Source: HGM04593 sp045646845 (lineage in GTDB: Bacteria; Bacteroidota; Bacteroidia; Bacteroidales; Bacteroidaceae). From it: a stretch of DNA of 64,000 bases. Shown one piece after another: positions 35,130 to 43,433 of the stretch; positions within the stretch are counted from its first letter, which is position 1, and every line of letters starts with the position of its first letter. The notes beneath the pieces are model-generated. The model was not told the DNA's origin and searched no databases. It saw only the letters and a list, made by a program, of their open reading frames with translations. Location: NCBI GenBank assembly GCA_045646845.1, contig JAZRLO010000008.1, forward strand, positions 1 through 64,000. The letters run 5' to 3'. Both the position numbers and the translations under genes were made by a program.

Positions 35130-35389
35130 GATGCAAACGAGCAAAATAATATCAAGTTTGCTTGAATATTTCACAGCAAGTGCCACTTTTTCTTCGAGTT
35201 TATCTCAAAGTTAGAAAAAGTTATGGTAATGATATACTCTGATGGTTCAAAATTGCAGAATTTCAGTTTTGAAGAAATAATATCCCCAATGAGCATTGAT
35301 TGTGTGCAGAATGTTTGTACTTGTAATGTGAAGATATGCGTAACTCGCTGAAAAACATTTGAAAATTTTTATATTTCACTCTTTTGCAC

Positions 35390-35397
35390 TATCTTCG
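35390..35397 (+). promoter_or_regulatory. Possible -7 box upstream of the structured region
   Basis: CACTATCTTCGCAG contains TATCTTCG, one mismatch from TAnnTTTG, in the sequence context typical of Bacteroidales promoters. The -33 box is poor. Confidence 0.4.
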
Positions 35398-35401
35398 CAG
35401 T

Positions 35402-35658
35402 GCTGGTGGGGAAACATCCACTGGCGTTTGATAGCATTTTGTTTGGGTCCAAAAACAGAAATTTCGCCAAAATTTTAAACCAAGGACTGGAGCAATCAAT
35501 GCTCATTCTGTGTATATACCGCTTATGTGTTCCCACGCATGGGCTATGTGTATATATCACGGCGTGGGAATATTGTTTCTTCACTGTTCATTTGGTTAAG
35601 GCGTTTGGCGATGCCTCTGTTTTGTGGACGTAAGGCGACAAGTCTCACGTCTTTTTTT
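35402..35658 (+). ncRNA. Candidate structured RNA or long leader upstream of the BspA-like gene
   Basis: This 250-base non-coding stretch contains TTCCCACGC...GCGTGGGAA (35530-35580) and then a short hairpin GACGTAAG...CTCACGTC followed by T7 (35627-35658), which looks like a terminator. A larger alternative stem, GCGTTTGG+CGATGC with GCATCG+CCAAACGC (35601-35677), encloses that hairpin. It could be an independent small RNA ending at the T-run, or an attenuator leader for the downstream gene. No known RNA family is recognised. The rest of the gap (35130-35389 and 35678-35756) holds nothing I can identify. Confidence 0.35.
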
Positions 35659-35756
35659 ATTGCATCGCTCCAAACGCACTTTTGTCTGAGTTACCGCAAT
35701 ACCTAAAAACGTAAGACTGTAAATAGCGGAATTTATTAACCTTAATTTATAGTTTT

Positions 35757-37880
35757 ATGAAACACAAAAATTTAAAACATCTGTTCACTGCACTGATGTT
35801 GATGTGTGTGGCAGTTGCAACAGCTCACGACTTTGCGGTGGGTGGCATTTATTACAGCATCACTGATGCAACAAACAAAACGGTGGCGGTGAGTTATAGA
35901 GGAAGTTACTCTGACTCGTATTCCAACGAATACACCGGCAGTGTGGTAATCCCCGAGAGTGTAACCTATAACGGTATAACCTACAGCGTCACAAGCATTG
36001 GGGGTGCTGCGTTCTATGGTTGCACCGGCCTTACAAGCATTGAAATCCCAAACAGCGTTACCAGCATTGGAGATGGTGCGTTCACTTATTGCTCCGGTCT
36101 TACAAGCGTTGTAATCCCAAACAGCGTTACCAGCATTGGAAGTTCTGCGTTCTCTGAGTGCTATGGCCTTACCAGCATTGAAATTCCAAGTAGCGTTACA
36201 AGCGTCGGATCAAATATTTTAAGTTATTGCTCCAGCCTTACAAACGTTGTATATGGCTGTGCTTATTTGGGGGAATTACCATGTGTTGCATGTTACAGCC
36301 TTAAAAGCGTTGTCCAAATTACATCTGAGACTGCAATATTTGTGGGTGCGGAACAAATATTAAATTCATTGGAACAAATATATTCAGGTGAAGTGATTAT
36401 ACCAGAAAGTGTTGTTCTTAACGGAAAGAGTTATACCGTTACAAGTATAGGAAGTGCAGCATTCCGTGATTGCTCTGGCCTTACCAGCGTTGTGATTCCT
36501 AACAGTGTTACCAGCATTGGAGATGGTGCGTTCCAAAATTGCACCGGCCTTACAAGCATTGAAATCCCTAACAGTGTTACAAGCATTGGATCAGGTGCGT
36601 TCTATGGCTGCTCCAGACTTGCAAGTATTGAAATCCCAAGTAGCGTAACAAGCATTGGATCAGATGCGTTTAATGGTACTGCTTGGTATTATACTTGGTG
36701 TGATAATCAACAAGACGGAATTGCGTATATAGGCAAAATTCTTTATAAATACATAGGAGTAATGCCTGAAAATACATCTATTAAAATTTTGGAAGGGACT
36801 ACAGGAATAGCAGGCGACGCATTCTATGGTTGCTCTGGCCTTACAAGCATTGAAATCCCAAACAGCGTTACCAGCATTGGAGATGGTGCGTTCCAAAATT
36901 GCACCGGCCTTACAAGCATTGAAATCCCCAACAGCGTTACAAGCATTGAAGAATATGCGTTCTATGGTTGCACCGGTCTTACAAGCATTGAAATTCCCAA
37001 CAGCGTAACAAGCATTGGATGGTTAGCATTTGGGTATTGCACCGGTCTTGCAAACATTGAAATTCCTAATAGTGTTACAAGCATTGAACAATATGCGTTC
37101 TCTAATTGCTCCGGGCTTACAAGCGTTACATCGCTTATTCCCGCAGAAAATTTATTTAATGCGTACAAAGCTTTTTATCGTTGTAGCTCTGCTTGCACCC
37201 TTTATGTTCCTTACGGTGCAAAAGAAACCTACGCAGCAACTTATGGCTGGAATGGGTTTGCAAATATTGTGGAAATCATTCCCACTGAGGTAACTGTTAC
37301 AATCAACCAATATGGCAGTGCAACCTATTGCTCACCTTATACACTTGATTTCAGTAACGTTGAGGGGTTGAAGGCATACAGTGCCATCGGTTTCAATTCA
37401 AGTACTCAGGTTGTAACACTTGCAAGGGTTATGACAACACCAGCTGAGGCCGGTATCTTTGTAAAGGGTGAACCGGGTGAGTATGTTGTGCCTGTTATCG
37501 AGGAGTGCAATGAGCATACATTAAACCTGCTTGTTGGTACTCTTGAGCAGACAACCGTGAACAGCACCGATGGTGCAATGAGTAACTATAAGTTCACAAT
37601 TGCCGATGGTGATGAGGCGCCAATGTTCTATCCATTTGAGGATGGCACCACACTGAGCGCCGGCAAGGCATACTTGCAGATACCTACAGCGTGGTTGCCT
37701 GCGACAGCGCAGAAATCGGTAGGCGTTCGCTTTGACGAAGGCGAGACAACAGACATCGATGAGGTGAAAGGTGAAAACGGAGAACTGAAAGGCGTTTGCT
37801 TTGATTTACAGGGTCGTGTGGTTGAGAATCCTGCAAGCGGCATTTATATAATTGACGGTAAAAAAGTAATAATAAAGTAA
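35757..37880 (+). CDS. BspA-like leucine-rich-repeat surface protein with sorting tail
   Basis: 707 residues. A signal peptide (MKHKNLKHLFTALMLMCVAVATA) precedes LRR_5/BspA-type repeats of about 23 residues with the pattern CTGLTSIEIPNSVTSIGxxA. They come in two blocks (about 60-155 and 230-465) separated by a non-repeat island. A beta-rich region (about 510-690) follows, then FDLQGRVVENPASGIYIIDG and KKVIIK, the same type IX-like tail as the GH20. A linker EVKGENGELKG sits just before the tail. BspA-like proteins act in adhesion to host matrix or to other bacteria. The repeats are nearly identical at DNA level, so copy number may vary. Confidence 0.9.
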   Translation: MKHKNLKHLFTALMLMCVAVATAHDFAVGGIYYSITDATNKTVAVSYRGSYSDSYSNEYTGSVVIPESVTYNGITYSVTSIGGAAFYGCTGLTSIEIPNSVTSIGDGAFTYCSGLTSVVIPNSVTSIGSSAFSECYGLTSIEIPSSVTSVGSNILSYCSSLTNVVYGCAYLGELPCVACYSLKSVVQITSETAIFVGAEQILNSLEQIYSGEVIIPESVVLNGKSYTVTSIGSAAFRDCSGLTSVVIPNSVTSIGDGAFQNCTGLTSIEIPNSVTSIGSGAFYGCSRLASIEIPSSVTSIGSDAFNGTAWYYTWCDNQQDGIAYIGKILYKYIGVMPENTSIKILEGTTGIAGDAFYGCSGLTSIEIPNSVTSIGDGAFQNCTGLTSIEIPNSVTSIEEYAFYGCTGLTSIEIPNSVTSIGWLAFGYCTGLANIEIPNSVTSIEQYAFSNCSGLTSVTSLIPAENLFNAYKAFYRCSSACTLYVPYGAKETYAATYGWNGFANIVEIIPTEVTVTINQYGSATYCSPYTLDFSNVEGLKAYSAIGFNSSTQVVTLARVMTTPAEAGIFVKGEPGEYVVPVIEECNEHTLNLLVGTLEQTTVNSTDGAMSNYKFTIADGDEAPMFYPFEDGTTLSAGKAYLQIPTAWLPATAQKSVGVRFDEGETTDIDEVKGENGELKGVCFDLQGRVVENPASGIYIIDGKKVIIK

Positions 37881-37901
37881 TAATAAAGTAATTCTTGATA
37901 T

Positions 37902-38075
37902 ATGAGAAAAGAATATAAAAGTCCTGTAGTTGCGGCAGTTCAGCTTGATGGTGAACCAATAATGACTACTGCATCTGCAGAGCAAGGTAGTGCCAATGTC
38001 GGCAATAGACCTGTAGGTGGTAATACCCCAGATTTGTCAAGCGGAAACCGCGGTGAATGGGGCAATTTGTGGTAA
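37902..38075 (+). CDS. 57-residue peptide of unknown function
   Basis: Opens 21 bases after the BspA-like stop: MRKEYKSPVVAAVQLDGEPI, then MTTASAEQGSANVGNRP and a Gly/Asn-rich end GEWGNLW. The layout (a basic Lys/Tyr/Pro start, a hydrophobic VVAAVQLDGE-like segment, a Ser/Gly tail) resembles a class of short Bacteroidales peptides usually left as hypothetical. A strong palindromic terminator follows. It is probably co-transcribed with the surface protein. Function unknown; it could be a small surface-associated or secreted peptide. Confidence 0.6.
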   Translation: MRKEYKSPVVAAVQLDGEPIMTTASAEQGSANVGNRPVGGNTPDLSSGNRGEWGNLW

Positions 38076-38090
38076 GAGAATGCATAAAGT

Positions 38091-38124
38091 ATTGATGCCC
38101 GTTGCAGCTGCAACGGGCATCAAT
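38091..38124. terminator. Bidirectional palindromic terminator
   Basis: A 34-bp perfect palindrome (ATTGATGCCCGTTGCAG and complement) lies between the convergent peptide and HAD genes, with AT-rich flanks. Confidence 0.75.
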
Positions 38125-38144
38125 ATTTATATAAGGGTATTAAG

Positions 38145-38876
38145 TTATTTCAAAGCCTTAAACAACTCCTCCCATTCACCACATAGTGCCTCAATTGATG
38201 GGAAGACAAGGTTTGCACCGGCTTGGCTCAATACTTCATCCTTCAATGGGCCTGTATTGGCTGCAACGGTGAAAAGACCTGCTGCAACGCCTGCTGTTAC
38301 GCCAAGGGGTGCATTCTCCACCACGATAACCTCATTGGGTGCAAAGCCGCCGCGTTCGAGTGCCAAAAGGTATGGGTCGGGGTAGGGCTTGCCACGTTTT
38401 ACGTGGAAACTGCTGATGACATGACCTTCTGCAAACAGTCCCGGGAAATTGCTCTGTATGCGGTCGAGCAGTGTGGGTGTGCCGCTGCCGGTGACAATCA
38501 TTGGGGTGAGTCCGCAGGCCTTTACCTTCTGCACCAGTTCGAGCGCGAACGGCATTCGTGGAGTAGGTGGGTAGGTGTCGAAAATGTCGCATTTTGCCTT
38601 ACAGAGTGCATCAATCAGTTCTGTTGTTGCCGGTTTGCCAAACTGGGCTAAGCTGGCGGTGTTGATGGTGTCGGCACCGGTGCGGCCTTCGTTCATATAT
38701 ACATCCTCGCGCGAGAAATTGAAACCGGCATCGGTCATCACACGTGACCAGGCATCGGCATGGTAGGGCATGGAGTCGAACAGCACGCCGTCCATGTCGA
38801 ACAATACAGCACGCAACTGCAAGGCCACAAGGCCTTGCAGTTGCTTATAGTTTTCAATAGCTTTTATGTAATCCAT
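38145..38876 (-). CDS. HAD-superfamily phosphatase (beta-phosphoglucomutase-like subfamily)
   Basis: RAVLFDMDGVLFDSMPYHA (22-40) carries the nucleophile and acid Asp. EGRTGADTIN is the cap segment, VTGSGTPTLL holds the motif II Ser/Thr, KRGKPYPDPYL the motif III Lys, and VVENAPLGVTAG the motif IV acidic residues. From memory it closely resembles Bacteroides thetaiotaomicron BT2127, reported as an inorganic pyrophosphatase, so a pyrophosphatase or phosphosugar phosphatase role is likely. I start at ATG 38876; a longer frame to 38972 is encoded by dispersed repeats. A perfect 14-bp inverted repeat lies inside the first codons. It follows pgi on the same strand. Confidence 0.82.
   Translation of the reverse strand: MDYIKAIENYKQLQGLVALQLRAVLFDMDGVLFDSMPYHADAWSRVMTDAGFNFSREDVYMNEGRTGADTINTASLAQFGKPATTELIDALCKAKCDIFDTYPPTPRMPFALELVQKVKACGLTPMIVTGSGTPTLLDRIQSNFPGLFAEGHVISSFHVKRGKPYPDPYLLALERGGFAPNEVIVVENAPLGVTAGVAAGLFTVAANTGPLKDEVLSQAGANLVFPSIEALCGEWEELFKALK
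38813..38844. repeat. Perfect inverted repeat inside the HAD coding region
   Basis: GCAACTGCAAGGCC, an ACAA spacer and the exact complement. It encodes KQLQGLVALQ near the protein's N-terminus and would form a strong hairpin in the mRNA just after the start codon. Confidence 0.75.
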
Positions 38877-38904
38877 TAAAGACTGTTTAAATTCATTAGA
38901 GTTA

Positions 38905-38930
38905 GTATCTTTGCTTTGCTCTGAATGACA
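38905..38930. repeat. Dispersed TGTCATTC-type element
   Basis: The minus strand reads TGTCATTCAGAGCAAAGCAA, then AGATAC, upstream of the HAD start. Confidence 0.6.
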
Positions 38931-38965
38931 AGTTTGTGGCTTTTCCGCCCATTTGCTTGCACGAG

Positions 38966-38998
38966 CTTTCACCTTTCACTTTTCCGTTTTCACTTTTT
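38966..38998. repeat. GTGAAA-type low-complexity repeat
   Basis: The minus strand reads AAAGTGAAAACGGAAAAGTG, then AAAGGTGAAAG, in the gap between pgi and the HAD gene. Confidence 0.65.
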
Positions 38999-39001
38999 GT
39001 T

Positions 39002-40345
39002 TTACAGTCTTGCGCGGATTGCCTTGCTCTCCTCCTCGTAACCGGGTTTGTCAAGCAATGCGAACATGTTCTTCTTGTATGCCTCTACACCCGGCTGGTT
39101 GAATGGGTTCACACCAAGTACATAACCGCTGATACCGCAGCCAATCTCAAAGAAGTAGAGAAGTTGGCCAATGTAGTATGCGTTGAGCTCGGGGATTGAG
39201 ATGCGGGTGTTGGGCACGCCACCGTCAACGTGTGCGAGCTGTGTGCCGAGCTCGGCCATCTTGTTAACCTCATCAACGTGCTTGCCTGCGAGGAAGTTGA
39301 GGCCATCGAGGTTCTCCTCGTCGCTTGGAACAGTAAGTGAACTGTTTGGCTTTTCAATTGAGAGTACTGTCTCGAAGATTGTGCGCTCGCCCTCCTGAAT
39401 CCACTGGCCCATTGAGTGAAGGTCAGTAGTGAAGTCAACCGATGCGGGGAAGATACCCTTGTTCTCCTTACCCTCGCTCTCGCCATAGAGCTGCTTCCAC
39501 CACTCAGATGTGAAGTGGAGCTTTGGCTGGTAGTTGACAAGGATTTCAATCTTCTTGCCGTCGGCATAAAGTGCGTTACGTGTAGCTGCGTACATAGCAG
39601 CGATGTTCTCCTCAAATGGAACTTCAGGAGCGCAGTTCTTCTCCATATCCTGTGCTCCGTTTACAAGAGCCTCGATGTCGAAACCTGCAACGGCAATTGG
39701 TAGCAAGCCTACAGGTGTGAGTACAGAGAAACGTCCGCCTACGTTGTCGGGGATGATGAAGCTCTTGTAACCCTCCTTGTTTGCTGTGATGCGTGCTGCA
39801 CCCTTAACTGCATCGGTAATGGCAACGATAACCTTGCTTGCCATCTCCTTGCCGCGCTGGTCCTCGCACTGCTTCTTCAAGAGACGGAATGCAAGGGCTG
39901 TCTCGGTTGTTGTACCCGATTTTGAGATGTTGATTACACCGAACTTCTTGTCCTTGAGGTACTCTGTGAGTTCATAGAGGTAGTCCTCGCTGATGTTGTG
40001 GCCAGCGAAGATTACGCGTGGGTTCTTGCTGTCACCCATGAGCGCGGCAAAGTTGTTGCTGAGCGCTTCGATAACGGCACGTGCACCAAGGTAGCTGCCG
40101 CCGATACCTGCTACAACCACAACCTCGCAGTTCTCGCGCAGTGTCTGTGCTGTGGCGTTGATGTCGGCAATGTGCTCCTTTGTGATTGATGACGGGAGGT
40201 GCAACCAACCGAGGAAGTCGTTGCCGGGGAGTGAACCGTCCTCAAGAGCGGCCTGGGCGCGTTTAACCTGTGGCTCAAGAGCCATAATCTGCTCACGTGT
40301 TACAAAACCTGTAACCTTGTCAATATTAAGTGTTATATTTTTCAT
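39002..40345 (-). CDS. pgi: Glucose-6-phosphate isomerase
   Basis: Interconverts glucose 6-phosphate and fructose 6-phosphate. The family marks are VVVAGIGGSYLGARAVIEAL, NISKSGTTTETALAFRLL (sugar-phosphate site), DNVGGRFSVLTPVGLLP and the C-terminal GVNPFNQPGVEAYKKNM. The length of about 447 fits the bacterial short form. I start at MKNITLNIDK (40345); ten further codons upstream are open but lack family character. It is downstream of gpsA on the same strand with a 153-base, repeat-containing gap. Fructose 6-phosphate is also a plausible precursor for the capsule polyol. Confidence 0.95.
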   Translation of the reverse strand: MKNITLNIDKVTGFVTREQIMALEPQVKRAQAALEDGSLPGNDFLGWLHLPSSITKEHIADINATAQTLRENCEVVVVAGIGGSYLGARAVIEALSNNFAALMGDSKNPRVIFAGHNISEDYLYELTEYLKDKKFGVINISKSGTTTETALAFRLLKKQCEDQRGKEMASKVIVAITDAVKGAARITANKEGYKSFIIPDNVGGRFSVLTPVGLLPIAVAGFDIEALVNGAQDMEKNCAPEVPFEENIAAMYAATRNALYADGKKIEILVNYQPKLHFTSEWWKQLYGESEGKENKGIFPASVDFTTDLHSMGQWIQEGERTIFETVLSIEKPNSSLTVPSDEENLDGLNFLAGKHVDEVNKMAELGTQLAHVDGGVPNTRISIPELNAYYIGQLLYFFEIGCGISGYVLGVNPFNQPGVEAYKKNMFALLDKPGYEEESKAIRARL

Positions 40346-40459
40346 TGTTATTGTTGTTTTTTTAAGATCCTTCACTCACGTTAGTTCGCTACGCTCATCG
40401 AGAACCTCTTTTTAATGTTTTTCATTAAGGTATGGTCAGGATGACAAAAACGCGGAGAG

Positions 40460-40486
40460 TGTCATTCTGAGCAAAGCGAAGAATCT
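40460..40486. repeat. Dispersed TGTCATTC...GAATCT element
   Basis: TGTCATTCTGAGCAAAGCGA, then AGAATCT, in the gpsA-pgi gap. An inverted partner phrase (TTCGCTACGCTCATCGAG) lies about 60 bases to the left. Confidence 0.7.
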
Positions 40487-40498
40487 AAATTTTAATGT

Positions 40499-41497
40499 TT
40501 ACTTGAATGAGTCTGTCAATAGTTTTATCTCAATCACCGGCGATATGCCTTCGTACAGAATGTTATATACGGCGTCGATGATTGGGGTGTTTATGCGGTA
40601 GTGCTCGTTGATTTCCTTTATGCATTTCGCCGCATAGTAGCCTTCGGCAATCATCTCCATCTCAATCTGTGCGTTCTTTACGGAGTATCCCTTGCCTATC
40701 ATGCTGCCGAATACACGGTTGCGGCTGAACTTCGAGTAACCCGTAACAAGAAGGTCGCCCATGTAAACCGAGTCGTTGATGGTGCGCTCGATGGGGTGTA
40801 CAACATTCAGGAAACGGTTCATCTCAATTGCCGCGTTCGACATCAGTACCGCCTGGAAGTTGTCACCGTACTTCAGTCCGCTACAAATACCGGCAGCAAT
40901 GGCATAGATGTTCTTCAGCACAGAACCGTACTCTATTCCGACAACATCGTCACTTACCGATGTCTTGATGTAGCTGCTGCCGAGTTTCTTTGCGAACTGC
41001 TTGGCATGGTCAATGCTCGAACAGCCTACAGTCAGGTAGGAAAGACGCTCGAGTGCTACCTCCTCGGCATGGCATGGTCCTGCAATCGCTGCGATGTTCT
41101 CGTAGGGAACCTTGTATGCTTTGTTGAAGTATTCCGATATTATGAGGTTCTCATCGGGTACGATACCTTTTATGGCATTGACGATGAACTTGTCCTCGAG
41201 GCTTGTCTTGAGTTTCTTGAGGTGGTTCTTCAAGTAGGGTGATGGCGTAACGAATACAAGTATATCGCTCTCCTTTACAATTTTGTTGATGTCAGAAGAG
41301 AAGTTGATTCTGTTTGTATCGAACTTTACCGAGGAGAGATAGGCCGGGTTGTGTCCCAGGCGCTTGAAATCCTCGATGCGGTCATCGCGTCTTATGTACC
41401 AGTTTATGGTCTCGACATTGTTGAGCAGAATTTTGGCAATGGCCGTTGCCCAACTGCCGCCACCCATAATGGCAACCTGTTTGTTTGATAGTTCCAT
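40499..41497 (-). CDS. gpsA: NAD(P)-dependent glycerol-3-phosphate dehydrogenase
   Basis: Reduces dihydroxyacetone phosphate to sn-glycerol 3-phosphate for phospholipid synthesis. Marks are VAIMGGGSWATAIAKIL (8-24, dinucleotide loop), FVTPSPYLKNHL, NAIKGIVPDENLIISEY, AGPCHAEEV and EYGSVLKNIYAIAAGICSGL with the catalytic Lys. The length of 332 is standard. It lies between lysS (190-base gap with a repeat element) and pgi. Its product is also the substrate a TagD-like enzyme would use for CDP-glycerol. Confidence 0.95.
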   Translation of the reverse strand: MELSNKQVAIMGGGSWATAIAKILLNNVETINWYIRRDDRIEDFKRLGHNPAYLSSVKFDTNRINFSSDINKIVKESDILVFVTPSPYLKNHLKKLKTSLEDKFIVNAIKGIVPDENLIISEYFNKAYKVPYENIAAIAGPCHAEEVALERLSYLTVGCSSIDHAKQFAKKLGSSYIKTSVSDDVVGIEYGSVLKNIYAIAAGICSGLKYGDNFQAVLMSNAAIEMNRFLNVVHPIERTINDSVYMGDLLVTGYSKFSRNRVFGSMIGKGYSVKNAQIEMEMIAEGYYAAKCIKEINEHYRINTPIIDAVYNILYEGISPVIEIKLLTDSFK

Positions 41498-41536
41498 AAT
41501 AATGTGTTTTTAGAAACTATATAATGTTTTATAGAT

Positions 41537-41663
41537 AATATAGATGTTGACCTATGAAAGGACCTTTGGAGGTTATGTCATTCTGAACAAAGTGAAGAAT
41601 CTGAAAACTGAAGATACTTCGCTACGCTCCGTATGACATGTGCACCGGGTCAACAGCTATATT
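41537..41663. repeat. 127-bp palindromic element with terminal inverted repeats
   Basis: Ends are AATATAGATGTTGACC (41537-41552) and GGTCAACAGCTATATT (41648-41663), complementary at 15 of 16 positions. The interior is itself roughly palindromic: TGTCATTCTGAACAAAGTGA...GAATCT faces TACTTCGCTACGCTCC, then GTATGACA. It lies between lysS and gpsA. It looks like a REP- or MITE-like non-autonomous element. Confidence 0.75.
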
Positions 41664-41687
41664 GTTACTTAAATTAATTCAGCCCAA

Positions 41688-43415
41688 TTATCCGAGTTTC
41701 TCAATCCATGCGGCAACATCGTTTACCGACGGGTTGGTGTAGCCCAGCTTGAACTTCTTGTTTATGCCGCCGATTTCCATCTGTACTTTCTGTGCATTAG
41801 CACCCTTGAGGTCGTTCACAAGGTTGTATCCGGCCTTGTGCAGCACAGGAACCCACTCCTCGGGAACACCTATTACTGCGAATGCTGCCGCGTTGTCCTT
41901 GGGAACCTTCTTCTCGGGGCGCATCTGCGGGAAGAACAGTACCTCCTGTATGGTAGTCTGCCCGGTCATGAGCATTGCAAGACGGTCCATACCTATACCC
42001 ATACCAGATGTAGGAGGCATACCGTACTCAAGCGCGCGCACGAAGTCCTTGTCGATGAACATTGCCTCGTCGTCGCCCTTCTCGCTCAGGCGCAGCTGCT
42101 CCTGGAAACGCTCGGCCTGGTCAATGGGGTCGTTGAGCTCGCTGTATGCGTTGCAGAGCTCTTTACCGTTAACCATGAGCTCGAAACGCTCTGTGAGGTC
42201 GGGGTTCTCACGGTGACGCTTGCAAAGGGGAGACATCTCAATGGGGTAGTCCGTGATGAATGTAGGTTGTATGTAGTTGCCCTCGCAGAACTCTCCGAAT
42301 ATCTCGTCGATGAGCTTGCCTTTGCCCATTGTCTCGTCAACCTCCATCTTCAGTTCCTTGCAGATTGCGAAAATCTCCTCCTCGCTCTTGCCGTTGAGGT
42401 CATAGCCGGTGAACTCTTTGATTGAGTCGAGCATGGTCACGCGGCGGAACGGAGCCTTGAAACTGATGGTGTGTTCGCCTACCTGAACATCGGTTGTGCC
42501 GTTCACGTCAAGCGCGATTTTTTCGAGCATCTGCTCGGTAAAGCACATCATCCAGTTGTAGTCCTTGTACGATACATAAATCTCCATACAGGTGAACTCC
42601 GGGTTATGTGTGCGGTCCATACCCTCGTTGCGGAAGTTCTTTGAGAACTCATATACGCCCTCGAAACCGCCTACTATAAGGCGCTTCAGGTAGAGCTCGT
42701 TCGCGATACGCAGGTAAAGAGGGATGTCGAGCGCGTTGTGGTGGGTGATGAACGGACGTGCTGCAGCACCGCCTGGGATAGACTGCAGTACGGGAGTTTC
42801 AACCTCCATATAGCCCTTTGAGTTGAAGAACTCGCGCATTGAACTGTATATCTTGTTACGCTTGATGAAGATCTCTTTTACATCGTCGTTTACCACAAGG
42901 TCAACGTAACGCTGGCGGTAACGGAGTTCGGGGTCCTCGAAACGGTCATAAGCCACACCGTCCTTGTACTTCACGATGGGCAGTGGACGTATGCTCTTTG
43001 AGAGTATGGTGAGCTCCTTGGCGTGTACTGTGATTTCACCGGTCTGTGTGCGGAATACGAATCCCTTGATTCCGACGAAGTCGCCAATGTCGAGCAGTCT
43101 CTTGAAAAGAACGTTGTATGTGTCTTTGTTCTCGCCCGGGCAGATATCGTCGCGTGTGATATATACCTGTACGCGGCCCTTTGAGTCCTGCAACTCGATG
43201 AATGAAGCCTTGCCCATTACTCGGCGGCTCATCATACGTCCCGCGATACATACTTCACGCGGTTCATCCTCGTCCTTGAACTCTGCAAGGATATCCGTTG
43301 AGAATGCGTTTGTGGGGTACTCGGCTGCCGGGTATGGTTCTATACCCATCTTGCGCAATTCGGCAAGTGCCTCGCGGCGTACTATCTCCTGTTCGCTTAA
43401 TTCTAGAATGTTCAT
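41688..43415 (-). CDS. lysS: Lysyl-tRNA synthetase, class II
   Basis: Charges tRNA-Lys. An OB-fold anticodon-binding domain (about 55-165: VCIAGRMMSRRVMGKASFIE, then LQDSKGRVQVY) precedes the class II core. Motif 2 is FRNEGMDRTHNPEFTCMEIY and motif 3 is GIGMDRLAMLMTG. A short C-terminal extension of about 75 residues (EKKVPKDNAAAFAVIG, then VPVLHKAGYNLVNDLK) is the form found in Bacteroidetes. One 189-bp repeat element lies between it and the upstream decarboxylase gene and may carry its promoter. Confidence 0.96.
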   Translation of the reverse strand: MNILELSEQEIVRREALAELRKMGIEPYPAAEYPTNAFSTDILAEFKDEDEPREVCIAGRMMSRRVMGKASFIELQDSKGRVQVYITRDDICPGENKDTYNVLFKRLLDIGDFVGIKGFVFRTQTGEITVHAKELTILSKSIRPLPIVKYKDGVAYDRFEDPELRYRQRYVDLVVNDDVKEIFIKRNKIYSSMREFFNSKGYMEVETPVLQSIPGGAAARPFITHHNALDIPLYLRIANELYLKRLIVGGFEGVYEFSKNFRNEGMDRTHNPEFTCMEIYVSYKDYNWMMCFTEQMLEKIALDVNGTTDVQVGEHTISFKAPFRRVTMLDSIKEFTGYDLNGKSEEEIFAICKELKMEVDETMGKGKLIDEIFGEFCEGNYIQPTFITDYPIEMSPLCKRHRENPDLTERFELMVNGKELCNAYSELNDPIDQAERFQEQLRLSEKGDDEAMFIDKDFVRALEYGMPPTSGMGIGMDRLAMLMTGQTTIQEVLFFPQMRPEKKVPKDNAAAFAVIGVPEEWVPVLHKAGYNLVNDLKGANAQKVQMEIGGINKKFKLGYTNPSVNDVAAWIEKLG

Positions 43416-43433
43416 CGTTTTATATCGTTTTTA

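Noticed and set aside
35980..37130. Regular about 69-base DNA repeats that could be taken for a CRISPR array
   Set aside because: They translate into continuous leucine-rich repeats in one frame; there are no unique spacers and no cas genes.
38877..38972. Longer N-terminus for the HAD phosphatase
   Set aside because: The extra codons are made of dispersed repeats and have no family similarity.
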